Shown here one piece after another: positions 54,621 through 64,000 of a stretch of DNA of 64,000 nt; position 1 is the first letter of the stretch; every line of letters starts with the position of its first letter. The stretch lies in the NCBI GenBank assembly GCA_963281155.1, contig CAUJLY010000004.1:1984001-2048000 (forward strand), in the 5' to 3' direction. The DNA is from Rhabditophanes sp. KR3021 (lineage: Eukaryota; Nematoda; Chromadorea; Rhabditida; Alloionematidae). The position numbers and the translations under genes are program-made. A model generated the notes under the pieces. The model was not told the DNA's origin, ran no database searches, and worked only from the letters and a program-made list of their open reading frames with translations.

Positions 54621-54766
54621 TTATTTTTTTCCAAACCATCCCTTGATTTTATTTACAGTATTTCGAAAGGAATTGGGACTTTTTGTGGTTGTACCAGTAA
54701 AACCGGCGGCAGATTCAGCGTTATCGGGGAGCATTTCTTGGAGCCCGCGGCTATTTGGGTCGCATC
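54621..54766 (-). CDS. Orphan 3'-terminal exon, unrecognised
   Basis: After a TTAACTAG acceptor (intron ends 54767) there is an open exon of 48 codons to TAA at 54621-54623 (CDPNSRGLQEMLPDNAE, then SAAGFTGTTTKSPN, then FRNTVNKIKGWFGKK). The codon use and composition look real and the tail is a basic amphipathic helix. No suitable donor exon was found between 54767 and 55020. The decayed endonuclease on the other strand occupies the next interval, so the gene may have been broken by its arrival. The next upstream minus-strand gene, the lipase, is in the wrong phase (join would give TGA). Confidence 0.35.
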
Positions 54767-55020
54767 CTAGTTAAATAAGGATGTTAATGTATTTTTTCAT
54801 TAATAAAGAGTTATTTATATTTAAATTATTTTGTTTTGTGTATTAGTAATATTAAAGTTCAATTCAAAGAAAACTCAAATCATCGGTCATTTCAAAATGG
54901 CCTTAGATTCAAAGTGCCTAAATCAACTAAAAAACGTTTTATTACTCAAAGCTAAATAGCCTAAATTCGTATGAAACTTTCAGCAAAAAAGAATACTACT
55001 TAAAGAACACGGACTACAGC

Positions 55021-55520
55021 TTAGAGAAGTAGTTCGATGGAGAATGAACAAACTACAAGATCTCTTCTTTTGGTAGACTAAAGAATGTCACCACCGATGA
55101 GTTATTGAACCATGCTTGAACAATCCTGGATATCGTGTTGCTTCTCCCAGTCTTGCAAAAGAGAGAGAACAAGTATTAATTAATACCTTAGTAGCAACTG
55201 CCTTCATCCCAAATACTGAAGGAAAACCCTGTGTCGACCACACGAACCGCCGCAGAAACGACAACTGTGTTGAAAACCTGAGATGGGTTACTTACAGGGA
55301 GAATAGTCTAAATGGTCTTGACAAAAAGTACCTCAATTGACATTGGATGCTGAGCGGTTGAGATTTATTCATCCGTCAAGGAAGCTGCTGAAGCTATTGG
55401 TGTTGCACCATGCATCATGTCTACCTGTATTATTAAAAAGAAGGCTTTAGGGGATTCAGATTTGAATTTAAGGAAAGATCTTTTATTGACAACTTGGATC
55501 ATACTTCCAAGTACAATCTT
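55021..55520 (+). pseudogene. NUMOD4-HNH-NUMOD1 endonuclease relic
   Basis: Three segments in three frames keep the family order. The first, at 55048-55117, has NYKISSFGRLKNVTTDEL, the NUMOD4 pattern (Y-x-(I/V)-S-x-x-GR-(L/V)-(K/R)-N). The second, at 55116-55337, has LINTLVATAFIPN and VDHTNRRRNDN, then NLRWVTYRENS, a full HNH_3-type core with H-x-N-x-x-x-x-D-N-x-x-x-N-L-R-W. The third, at 55360-55500, has EIYSSVKEAAEAIGVAPCIM with a following IIKKKALG, the NUMOD1 DNA-binding helix pattern. Frameshifts near 55116 and 55340, and stops in each, show it is not functional. Such proteins are mobile endonucleases of phages, group I introns, organelles and large DNA viruses. They are unusual in animal nuclear DNA. 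Confidence 0.75.
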
Positions 55521-55566
55521 GTAATCATGGATTAACTTATTGTTTTGGCCTCTTTTATAATTTTTT

Positions 55567-56713
55567 CTACTTGATAAATTTTTTCTCACCTAACTTTCCA
55601 TAAGCTGTTATCTTTTGATCGAAATAATGCCTATGATCAGCCAAATAAGCCGCTAAAAATGATCATTTAATATTAAAATAAACTACTTACAATACTTTGA
55701 CAACTCAAAGCTCAGTTGATCGCTACAATCAAAATCTTCGTTTTTCGGAGCTCCTAAACATTCATAAAATAGATCGGATGAATTCATTCCAGTTGGGTAC
55801 CAAATTTCAGTTCCATGTTGGTAAGGAAAATCACCAGGATTAACTAGACAGGGATAACTGTCGTCTTTAACGAATTTGACTCGATCCGAATTTTTGTCCT
55901 TTTTACATGCCCTAAAAAATTAAATTATAAAGGATATAATGTATACAACATACGGACTATGTGGTACGACATCCATGGAATTGACAACTCTGTAACTTTT
56001 AGGAATTAATCGGTCGTAATTCATTGCCCAATTGTATGTTCCAGTTCTGAAAAGTAGTTATAATTAAAAGTAGGAAAAATAAAGACTACCTTGGTTCGCC
56101 AAAAGTTATTATAGTTATATCCGAGCTTTGCTTATAACCCTCAATTTGACTTCTCATTGCTGCAAGAGAAGCTAATGCACCACCAAGTGAATGCCTAAAA
56201 GAATTAATAATACTAAAACAGTCCTTAAAATTACCCCGTAATTTTTAATTTATAGTTCTTGTATTGAGGAACATCAAATACTTTAACGACATCATCCCAC
56301 AGAATATTATGTGCCTTGAAGAAATACTTATTCACTTTTCCCATTCCATAAAAATCAACACCGTCTTTCAGAGTAGAAACACCTTCTCTCAAAAGTTGAC
56401 TCTTTGTTTTGGTTCCACGGAAAACAATTATAATAGTATGATCAATATCACTAACGACTGTATAGAATGAACATGGATTTCCACTAGCATCACAAGTTTC
56501 GCTGTGATTATTAAATAGAAGATATTTGGAGTTTACAGGAAAAGCTCTGGCTACACAAGGCTCAGGATTCAAGGCATACGCTCCAGCAGAAAGCGTGAAC
56601 AAAGTTTTGGCTTCATCTTGGTTGTATGAAGTAACTTGTGGTTTTGCTGATATTTGTGACTCACTGTACTGAACCAAGAGTAGTAAAATCAAAATAGAAT
56701 AAATTGATTTCAT
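55567..56713 (-). CDS. Secreted class 3 lipase
   Basis: Five exons: 56235-56713, 56090-56194, 55954-56046, 55691-55911 and 55567-55652, all phases consistent, give 327 residues. A signal peptide (IYSILILLLLVQYSES) is followed by the Lipase_3 fold: AGAYA, IIIVFRGT, the nucleophile elbow GHSLGGALA (intron 1 falls in the GHSLG Gly codon), ITFGEPRTG, DVVPHSP (Asp), and a C-terminal DHRHYF with the probable catalytic His. Six or more Cys suggest disulphides typical of secreted nematode lipases. Known role: hydrolysis of triacylglycerol, often in gut or in response to diet or infection. Confidence 0.85.
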
Positions 56714-58077
56714 GGTCACCAATTTCCCTATAAATTTATATTATGAATAACTATTTGCATTTATAAATGTATTTCTACTAACTAATACCCCCATAATCCC
56801 GGTTAAATTTGTCATAAAAAAGGAAACAAGTTTGTACAAGATGAAAATCAATGAAATTGGAACTTAAAAAGTTATAATCACTAAAAAAATCTACAAATAT
56901 AAAATAGCTTAAATAAATAACAAAACAATTATTTGTTCTAAAAGAACGAAAGTGACACAAGTTCCTCTTTTGCGTTATAAAATAGCAATGATCAATGACG
57001 TGTATTATTATTCATTTAAGTTCATGTCAAATAGGCATGTAAGTACTTATTTGGTCGTAATCCTTTGGTATTTACAGACAAATAATTTGTATTGTGTTCA
57101 TTCAGTGTACACTTGTGGATTATTTATTGTTAAGACAGTAATTATTATTATAATTTCGATTACTTTTATGCAATAATTGACTTTTTCGAATTTAAAAAGA
57201 GTTATTTGTCAAATACAATGACATTTGTTTGCGACAAAAGTCAATTTACCTGCGATCACTTATTTTAAAGAAAGGTTTGCAGGGTAATTGTTTAAATTTT
57301 TAAAAATGACTAAATTGACATGTTTATTCAACAAAATAATTTGGTGAATTCATTTTTAATCTTTTCCATAAATAAGCAATCAAATTATTATATAATTTAT
57401 GCAAACGATGCTATCAAAAATGCATAACATTACTTGTATTTGATTTTATAGTTTTAAGGGAGACATGTTGGCACAGTGACTTGAATTAAATAAGAAAAGT
57501 TGTGAAGTTTGATGCCGAAACATTGACATTGAAGTGAATATTATTTGATCTTAAAAATAAATTATTCCGACCACTCTCTCAGTAATAATCAAATAATTAA
57601 GTAATTAAATAAATGTTTGGTGAACCTTAGGCAAGAGATATGTTTGCTAATTTGTGAGTTAATATGGATGTGTGGTATATATACTTAGTAATCTCCGTGT
57701 CACAATCACCCTTTTTACGAAGACTAACAATAAAATTGAAATGTGGTTCTTTCCTTGTTTAAAGCAGTAGTAAAGTACAAAAAAATTCTACGCCACTTTG
57801 AGAAGAACCTAGAGTGTGGGTTGTGCGCGGTTCGCCCCTAACATAATATCCCCTTCTTGACGACATCGTTTGTTTGAACATAATAAAAGTTATCTAATAT
57901 TAAAAGCCATTGCCTACTACTCTTTGATACAGCGTTCTATCTCAAAAAAGAAAGACAAGAAGGGATATGTTAAGATTTGAAGCTTCAAATATATTTATTT
58001 AATGAAATATTTATCATTCTTCACATCATCAGTGTTTACTTTCGGCACATTTTTATTAAAAAGCCAGATTTATTTAG
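56714..58077. other. Gene-poor AT-rich stretch, part 1
   Basis: No gene recognised. A 74-codon plus-strand ORF near 56952 is hydrophobic by composition and not supported. No clear RNA gene or transposon features. Confidence 0.4.
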
Positions 58078-58283
58078 GCAAAACTTCACATCTAATTTAA
58101 CCAAAAAATGGGTTCTTAATTTGGGCAAAAACTCAGCCTAAACTTCATCTTCAATTTAAGCTAAAACTTCGTATTAATTTTAACCAAACTTCGTATTAAT
58201 TTTAACCAAACTTCGTATTAATTTTAACCAAACTTCGTACATACTTTTAACCAAACTTCATACATAATCTTAACCAAACTTAA
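58078..58283. repeat. 22-bp tandem repeat
   Basis: Three near-perfect copies of AAACTTCGTATTAATTTTAACC (about 58174-58240) with degenerate copies on both sides (AAACTTCATACATAATCTTAACC, AAACTTCATCTTCAATTTAAGC and others), about eight units in all. Satellite-like. No coding role seen. Confidence 0.8.
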
Positions 58284-60359
58284 TGTTCAACTTGTTTCCC
58301 TACATTGATTTAATGCAAATTATTTTAATACACTTGTTTTTGTTGTTCAACCATTTATTCTAATTAAAAAGCACAACAACAACTTACATTTTGATTAAAT
58401 TTTAAACAATTTTTAAAATAAATATAAAGACAGCTATATATTGCTCCTTACGACATCAATTTTTGTCACATTAATTCCAAATTTAATATTCATCCATCAA
58501 AAAGACAATTTACTCCAAAAATGGATATTTTTGGGCAAAAAAATTTTATTTGAACTCATACCACAAAGTAATAATATATTTCTTATTTATACAAAACATG
58601 CATTTAATTAATACAGACAAAAGACGAGAGCCTATTATATTTTTGGATAGCCCATTTTTGGTGAAATTTATCTCACTACTATCTTTTATTTTAAATTCTA
58701 TTTCAAGCTCTTTAATTTACTTCTTATAATCATTAATGAAAAAGTGAAATTTATATTACTATGTCTTTTAAATAAACTCACAAATAAACATTTAAACCAT
58801 ATTTAGCTAGGCCCCTTTAAACACAAAATGTAAAGTTAACGAACAACCATACTATTACATTCAGCTAATTTTTTTTTTACACAACAAAACTTTAATTATC
58901 TCATATATAGACTACTTAAACAATATAAATATACCAAGCTACTTTTTAAAACAAAAATAAATCCATTACCCTTCCAAATAAAGAGCTCTACAAACGAAAC
59001 CAATGTGCAGCAGTATTATCACAGCAACCCTACTCCCAATCTTTTTGTTCTATATACTTGGTGGTATACAAGGTCGTGTTTTGCCTTCAATATTCTTAAA
59101 GTGGCACCCCAAACATATATTTTGAGTATAAATAAATATATGATAAGAATTTTCCTTTCCTTGTGTGTGCCATGAGCTTTGTATTTTGAGTCAATACAAA
59201 CCATCTTTTAAAGCTTCAATGATAGTTTGTACTTGGATCTTAGTTCACATGAATATTAATTTCACTAGGATTAATAGAACCACTAAAAATTAAATTGTAC
59301 TGATTCCTCAGAAAACTATCTCCGGATTGCTGACCATAATTGAATTGACCTCGTCTTGCTTAATCTAAACAAACATTCTCACACATTTTGATTAAATTTA
59401 ATAGTCTTAAAAAGTTTTCACTTTAACTATAGGCGCCTATCTATTTATTATAGTATTTTTGTTAAGATTATTCACTTCACCACAAACCCATTTACTATTA
59501 TTGTGTCTGAGAAAAAATACACATACATATTATTTATAAAAAATGAAGAAACAAATTTATGTTGTGTTTATATTATTTTTCGTGCTTTGAAGGGTTAATT
59601 TTGGCGATTCGGTACCAAAGTATTTTGAGACATTTTCCTTTACTTTAATTAAGATTATGTAGTGTTTGGCTATTGATGTTAACAGCAGGAACTCTAACCT
59701 ACAACTCAATTAAAATGTTTCTACCTTAAAGTGAATAAAAATAAGCAAGAATGGCATTAAACACAACTCATAAAATCATATTATACATTTATAATTTGCC
59801 ATCAATACCACCTCTTTCCATGTGAAAAATGTCCACGTCGTCCCTTAAACCATAACAAACATTCCTTTTCATGTCGTGCCTTTCATAAATAAAGAAAAAT
59901 TAAAAAAACATATGCCACACCATTGCATATATTTTATAAATATAATATATTTTTAGTCTGTAAATATACACATACTCATACACACAATTCAACTCGAATG
60001 GCCACAAAAAACATACTTTATCTCATCCATATATTCAAATACCTTCTTTATGAATCTAATTAATATTGTTTTTTAAGTAACTCATAAATCACTTAAAACA
60101 TTTTTTGATTGATTTTACCCATCAAACAAATAAGAAATGGCATAGCTTTGAAATTTTATATACTTCGTTTTATCATAATAATAATTTACTACTTTAATAT
60201 AATCTCAACTAAAAATATTTACTTTTGATCGAACTTTAGGATCGACAATTCTTTATCCAAATAGAGATATTTAGTTGCTTCAAAAATTATTCCAAATTCT
60301 AAGTTAAATGATATCTACAAAGGGAAAGGACAATAAAAGCTGATTATATTTATGAGACG
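58284..60359. other. Gene-poor AT-rich stretch, part 2
   Basis: About 2 kb with no gene. Runs of A/T and CA/CACACA (59960-59990). No tRNA or transposon recognised. Confidence 0.4.
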
Positions 60360-61102
60360 ATGAGCCTGATGATGAAAGGCACATCTATGGATGGTTCTTT
60401 TATATCAAAATGCATTGCCTTATTTTGCTTGATGTGTGCCTTTGTGGGAACAGGTAAAATATAATTTAATTTTTAAATAATCATCAAATTTAGAAGTTGA
60501 CGCAATAGGCTGCTTCGTGTGTTCATCTTTCAATGGCTCAAATCCATTATGTGAAGATACTTTCAATTCTACTTTAATTTATGCTCAATCTTTCAGTGAC
60601 CTTCCAATAGATCCCAAATCTTATTCTAAGACTACCAAGAATATTCGACATCATCCTAAGAATAAAAGCCCAGTTCTGGATTATTTCAAAAACGAGTCTC
60701 AGGATGGCGATGAATCGGATGGAAGAATAGCTAATTATCATCATCATTGTTGGGCTTTTAAAAAGAATCGGCAAGGTAAGGATAAATATTGAATGAATTG
60801 ACATATATATTTGCTTAGGTTTATTCCCAGCTGATCATTGTATAAAGATTGCCGGTACCCGTAGTGATAATCCCAAAATATCAATGATTATCAGAACATG
60901 TGCTTTGGATTCTGGAACTTTAACTTCAGACACAGAAATAGTACGAATCAGCCACTGCGGCCATTTCAAATTTGGCGGTCACCAATTTACAGGATGTGTT
61001 CAAGCATGTGATACAGATGGCTGTAACGGAGCATCATCACCCACTACCTACCACCATATTTTTTTGGTGACAGGAGCCATTATTTTGAAATTATTAGTGT
61101 AA
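60360..61102 (+). CDS. Ly6/uPAR (quiver-like) GPI-anchored protein
   Basis: Exons 60360-60453, 60494-60775 and 60819-61102 give 219 residues. The signal peptide (SKCIALFCLMCAFVGT) is followed by a Cys-rich three-finger-type domain: GCFVCSS with LCEDTF, a long Asp/Lys-rich loop (about 60-110), HHCWAFKKN, DHCIKI, RTCALDSG, and the family end C-x-x-DGCNGA. A C-terminal hydrophobic segment (YHHIFLVTGAIILKLLV) fits a GPI-attachment signal. Known relatives: quiver/sleepless-like Ly6 proteins that modulate ion channels and receptors at the cell surface. A four-codon upstream ORF (ATG at 60351) ends overlapping the start codon (ATGAGACGATGA). Confidence 0.75.
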
Positions 61103-61266
61103 TGTCCAAATCACCTTATCACAAAACCTTCTTAAGTTATATCATTTATTATTAAATTAGATTTTTGTTTGTTATTAATTATTGTACAAAAGATTAAAAT
61201 AAACTGTAGTTTTGAAATGGGTCGTTGATGATGTTCTGAAGAAATTGAAAAGTTTGATTGGAAATA

Positions 61267-61790
61267 TTTCCTTACTATTGAATCCGAAATTACTTAAATT
61301 AGTAAATTATTGTGTAACCATATTGTCGTGGATTATTGTAGAGCCTATAGAAAAAAGAAAAATATCTTTTTGATGTTCTAGGTACTATCATAGCTTCTCT
61401 TTCGAAGTAAATGAGTGGAATTTAAAAAAATATTGGTTTCGAAGGGAGAGGTATTGAGGTCAGAAAGCTTGACTTTTCCAGACTCCCTCTGCAAATGTGT
61501 CTTAAGTTAAATTTTTTTAAAAACTGTTGCAGCAATTTGTAGAGCTAGAAAAACTTAGTTTAATGACATAGACCAGAACTTTAAACCCTAAATGGTCTGC
61601 TTGAAGGGACACCTAGTAATGTATGATCACAAAAGGTAAAAAATATTATTATTTGCCTAATCAATTTAAAAGAGTCAAAAAAGGTTGCATTAATCAAAAC
61701 TCCTAGTTAGAAAGAGTAAAGCAATGATAAAGAAAAGAAGTTTCGAAAATTGCATTCCATACCTGGTTATTATTTAATTCGAGAGGAAAT
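61267..61790 (+). repeat. Dispersed repeat, copy 2
   Basis: Homologous to 11412-11830 over most of its length in the same orientation, with about 130 extra bases near the start (about 61320-61450). The best-kept core is CAATTTGTAGAGCTAGAAAA followed by CTTAGTTTAATGACATAGAC. It lies just after the Ly6-like gene, as copy 1 lies just after the PEBP gene's 3' end. The minus-strand frame open in copy 1 carries stops here. Confidence 0.7.
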
Positions 61791-62165
61791 AAAATGTATG
61801 AATATGAACGTATACAGATTGGAGCCCTATAAGGATTAAATAAAAATGATTTAAAACTTGAAACAATTTTATTAAGACCGTCTTGGTAAAAGTGATAATC
61901 TATTTAGTAGTTTAAATATATGTATTTATCAGCGTGTTGTGAACCAAAATAACACGCTGATTCAATATCCAATCACAAATCAAACTTTAATAATTCCTTT
62001 ATTTAATAGCAATAAAAAATAATGATTTAAATAATAAAAAACTTTAGACAATAACTTTAAAAAAATAAATGACAATTTAGCAATTCTTTTTAGATCAAAG
62101 AATTAAAAAAATCTGAAGTATGTTTTATGAGATGGTAATGACTGTTGTTTAAATTATTTTGAATT
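61791..62165. other. Intergenic before the SOS-like 3' end
   Basis: AT-rich, with one strong hairpin at 61928-61961 (separate entry). Presumed 3' UTR of the minus-strand gene from about 62165 down. Confidence 0.4.
61928..61961. repeat. Perfect 11-bp inverted repeat (hairpin)
   Basis: ATCAGCGTGTT, a 12-base spacer, then AACACGCTGAT. GC content in the stem stands out from the AT-rich surroundings. Possible roles: a 3'-end RNA hairpin, a protein-binding palindrome, or the end of a small element. None is shown by the sequence alone. Confidence 0.7.
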
Positions 62166-63477
62166 TCAATAATCTGCTCTAGAGAGGGAAGTAGTTCTTT
62201 TTTTGAACGTCTTGGGGGGAAGTTGAGGTGGAATGAAGGTGCCAGCAGATCCGTAGTTTAATGGGACTGATGTTTGGCTTGAGTGGCTATGTCCGGAATT
62301 GTTTGAAGTTACTGAGTTTCGTCGAGGGAATAGTGGCGGTGGTGGGGGATAAACGGTTGTTCCTGCATATTGCTGGCATCTAGCTTTCATTTTATCAGAT
62401 TTAGGCGGAACCATTGGTTGTCCACTTAGAAAATTAATCGGCTTGGGTGGCAATGGAGGAGCAATCGTTGAAGTCAATGAAGACTGAGACAATGAAAAGC
62501 CATCTCTCAAGAAAGCTTGTTGATGATTGTCGTTTTCCATGTAATGAGATCTGTCTCCTCGACGTAATGAACCGTTGGCTGAGGAATTTGCTCGTGGTGG
62601 CAGAGCTGGCCGGACTCCATAATTGACGTTTTCAGCTAAACTAGAATTGGAATCATAGATACTTTCCCCAATTCGATGGAGTGAATCTGTGGAGCCTTTT
62701 ATTCTAGGATGAAGTGGCGGAGGTGACACTTCTTGGGGACTTCTGGGGGATGGTGCATAAACAGAAGGTGTGATGGAGTAATTATTTGAAGCTGAAGCAT
62801 GGTTATTTGAACAACAATCGCAAATGGTTGGCGATGTAGCAACACTACTTTTTCTGGGTAAAGTTGCAGGAGCGGCTGTTACATTTGCTTGGTGAGTTAT
62901 TTCATGATGATCAGATTCGGCGATGGGGGAATTATGGCTTGAATAAGAAGGTTTTTGCTTAAGTCTCGTCGCTAAGTCACGCGAAAATTGTGTTACTCCT
63001 ATTGGACGGGGAGCATCGCATTTTTTGTTTGGAACATTAGCTATGAATTGAGGCATGTGGCCTGGATTAATATCTATGATAGCAAAGTCTGCAGATCTAT
63101 TTGATTGAGGTGATGAAGCGTTAGACGAATTTTGATCAACGACAAATGTTGTTACCTTATTACTGAAAGAAGAAGGGTGTGAATGGGTGGGGGCAATGAG
63201 CATCGTAGCTGGTGTCATAACAGTCGTGGAAGTCTTGGAAGCTTTGATACCTGGAGACTTGATGGTTGCAGGCGTGTTTGTGGGTTTCTAAAAAGGAGTT
63301 ATTAATGTCAAAATTTAGTTTACTTACGAATTGTTCAAGTTTCTCACAATTTCGGGGTTCGATTTTAACAGACTGATAGAAAGCAGCACTTTCAAATAGA
63401 TCTTTTTTGTCTCCGATAGCCAATCTTTCAATCTCGATTCTATCCGGGTTCAAAGGGTCAATAGATTCGAAAAAGTT
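62166..63477 (-). CDS. Son-of-sevenless-like Ras GEF, C-terminal part (5' end not found)
   Basis: Two exons, 63328-63477 and 62166-63287, joined by a 40-bp intron in phase 0, are the last two exons of a minus-strand gene. The first starts NFFESIDPLNPDRIEIERLA and ends YQSVKIEPRNCEKLEQF, which parallels the end of the SOS catalytic region (RRFFENLNPMG...KSLEIEPRNPKPLPRF). The second, about 370 residues, is the Pro/Ser-rich tail with SH3-binding PxxPP stretches (PPLPPKP, APPLPP, PPQLPPKT), like the GRB2-binding tail of SOS. Earlier exons are not visible in 63478-64000 apart from one possible 43-base exon at 63854-63896, so a long intron or the window edge hides the GEF domain. Known role: nucleotide exchange on Ras after receptor kinase activation. 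Confidence 0.6.
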
Positions 63478-64000
63478 CTAAATTAAAATAAAAGTTAGTT
63501 TGATTATGGTCACAAGTGATTTTATGTAAAGAAAGGTACTTAGTCAGGTTGTTTACGAAACGATATAAAATAAGCACCACCGTACATGTTGATGATTTCC
63601 AATAATTGTGAAGTACATTGAGTATGGTACACTTTAAAAGCTGTAGTGATTTATTGGCATCAATTACTAGTTAGTACCCAACTTTTGAATGATCAAGACG
63701 ACTCAACAACGACGTGGTTACTCCTATAGTTAATTGAAAAGGAAGTTACCTTCAACGGATTGATGGTGCAAAATTAGGAGCACAAATGAATGGGTTGTTG
63801 TTGTCGAAAATGAAGTCACTCTTTAGGATGATGGTTTAATTAGGATAAATGTACCTTACAAGTTGCATTTACATACGGTGTCGTCGGTGGACTCGCCCTG
63901 CAACAACAAAGAATCTGATAGTTGATCATAAAGATGAATATACCTTTTTTTGTTATCGAAGCTTATCATCTACTCTTTTATATACCAAAAGTAGAAGATG
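63478..64000 (-). other. Intron or flank of the SOS-like gene to the window edge
   Basis: Mostly non-coding. The minus strand at 63854-63896 has TTGTTGCAG...AAG|GTACAT borders with a 43-base open segment (ASPPTTPYVNATCK) that would splice in phase to the next exon. It does not resemble known SOS sequence, so it is only a candidate exon. Confidence 0.35.

Noticed and set aside
56952..57176. 74-codon hydrophobic ORF
   Set aside because: Composition reflects AT-rich DNA (Ile, Tyr, Val), with no signal, no splice context and no homology recognised.

Overview
The window is AT-rich eukaryotic DNA that looks like a nematode other than a close Caenorhabditis relative. Reasons: a cuticle collagen with a membrane-anchor N-terminus and interrupted Gly-X-Y blocks; very short introns (about 36-60 bp) ending mostly in TTTTAG/TTTATAG; acceptor-like sites just before several start codons, as expected for spliced-leader trans-splicing (an inference, since no SL gene was found); and nematode-typical families (Ly6/quiver-like, PEBP, aquaglyceroporin, class 3 lipase). 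Exon joins were worked out by hand from splice consensus and frame, so coordinates are predictions.

Layout. 1-0.8 kb: C-terminal end of a SKI2-type exosome helicase. 1-4.4 kb: an HSP70 relic and two secreted-protein genes, one an almost pure GSPAPV repeat. 4.5-16.2 kb is an accessory-looking stretch of shortened or broken relatives of conserved regulators: a tandem OTU-like protein, a cullin-1 type protein missing its RBX1-binding core, a PEBP, a stand-alone TAZ1-KIX (CBP/p300-derived) gene head to head with a mini NOT2-like gene, plus several pseudogenes and one 5S rRNA gene. 17.3-21.5 kb: GINS subunit SLD5 and SWI/SNF subunit SWSN-1 (SMARCC). 22.1 kb: a second 5S gene with homologous flanks. 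23-25.6 kb: a GPI-ethanolamine-phosphate-transferase-like gene. 26.6-29.9 kb: aquaglyceroporin. 31.2-32.9 kb: ONECUT homeobox factor. 34.4-39.3 kb: Integrator subunit 2, divergent from a CFP1 (Set1/COMPASS)-like gene that has only the C-terminal domain. 39.6-42.2 kb: membrane-anchored carboxylesterase. 43.7-46.9 kb: PP4 regulatory subunit 3 (SMEK). 47.9-54.4 kb: ATP synthase coupling factor 6, a single-pass membrane protein, a dihydroflavonol-reductase-like SDR, cuticle collagen, a two-PDZ protein and a small secreted protein. 55.0-55.5 kb: a decayed NUMOD4-HNH-NUMOD1 endonuclease, a family typical of phages, organelles and giant viruses. 55.6-56.7 kb: class 3 lipase. 56.7-60.3 kb: gene-poor AT-rich DNA with a 22-bp tandem repeat. 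60.4-61.1 kb: Ly6/quiver-like GPI protein. 62.2-64.0 kb: C-terminal part of a Son-of-sevenless-like Ras GEF.

The housekeeping genes do not form an obvious pathway cluster, though many act in transcription or chromatin control (SWSN-1, INTS2, CFP1, TAZ1-KIX, NOT2, ONECUT). The points most worth following up are the endonuclease relic at 55 kb, the internally deleted cullin, the stand-alone TAZ1-KIX gene beside the mini-NOT2, and the OTU tandem whose first copy has no Cys and whose second copy is cut off.
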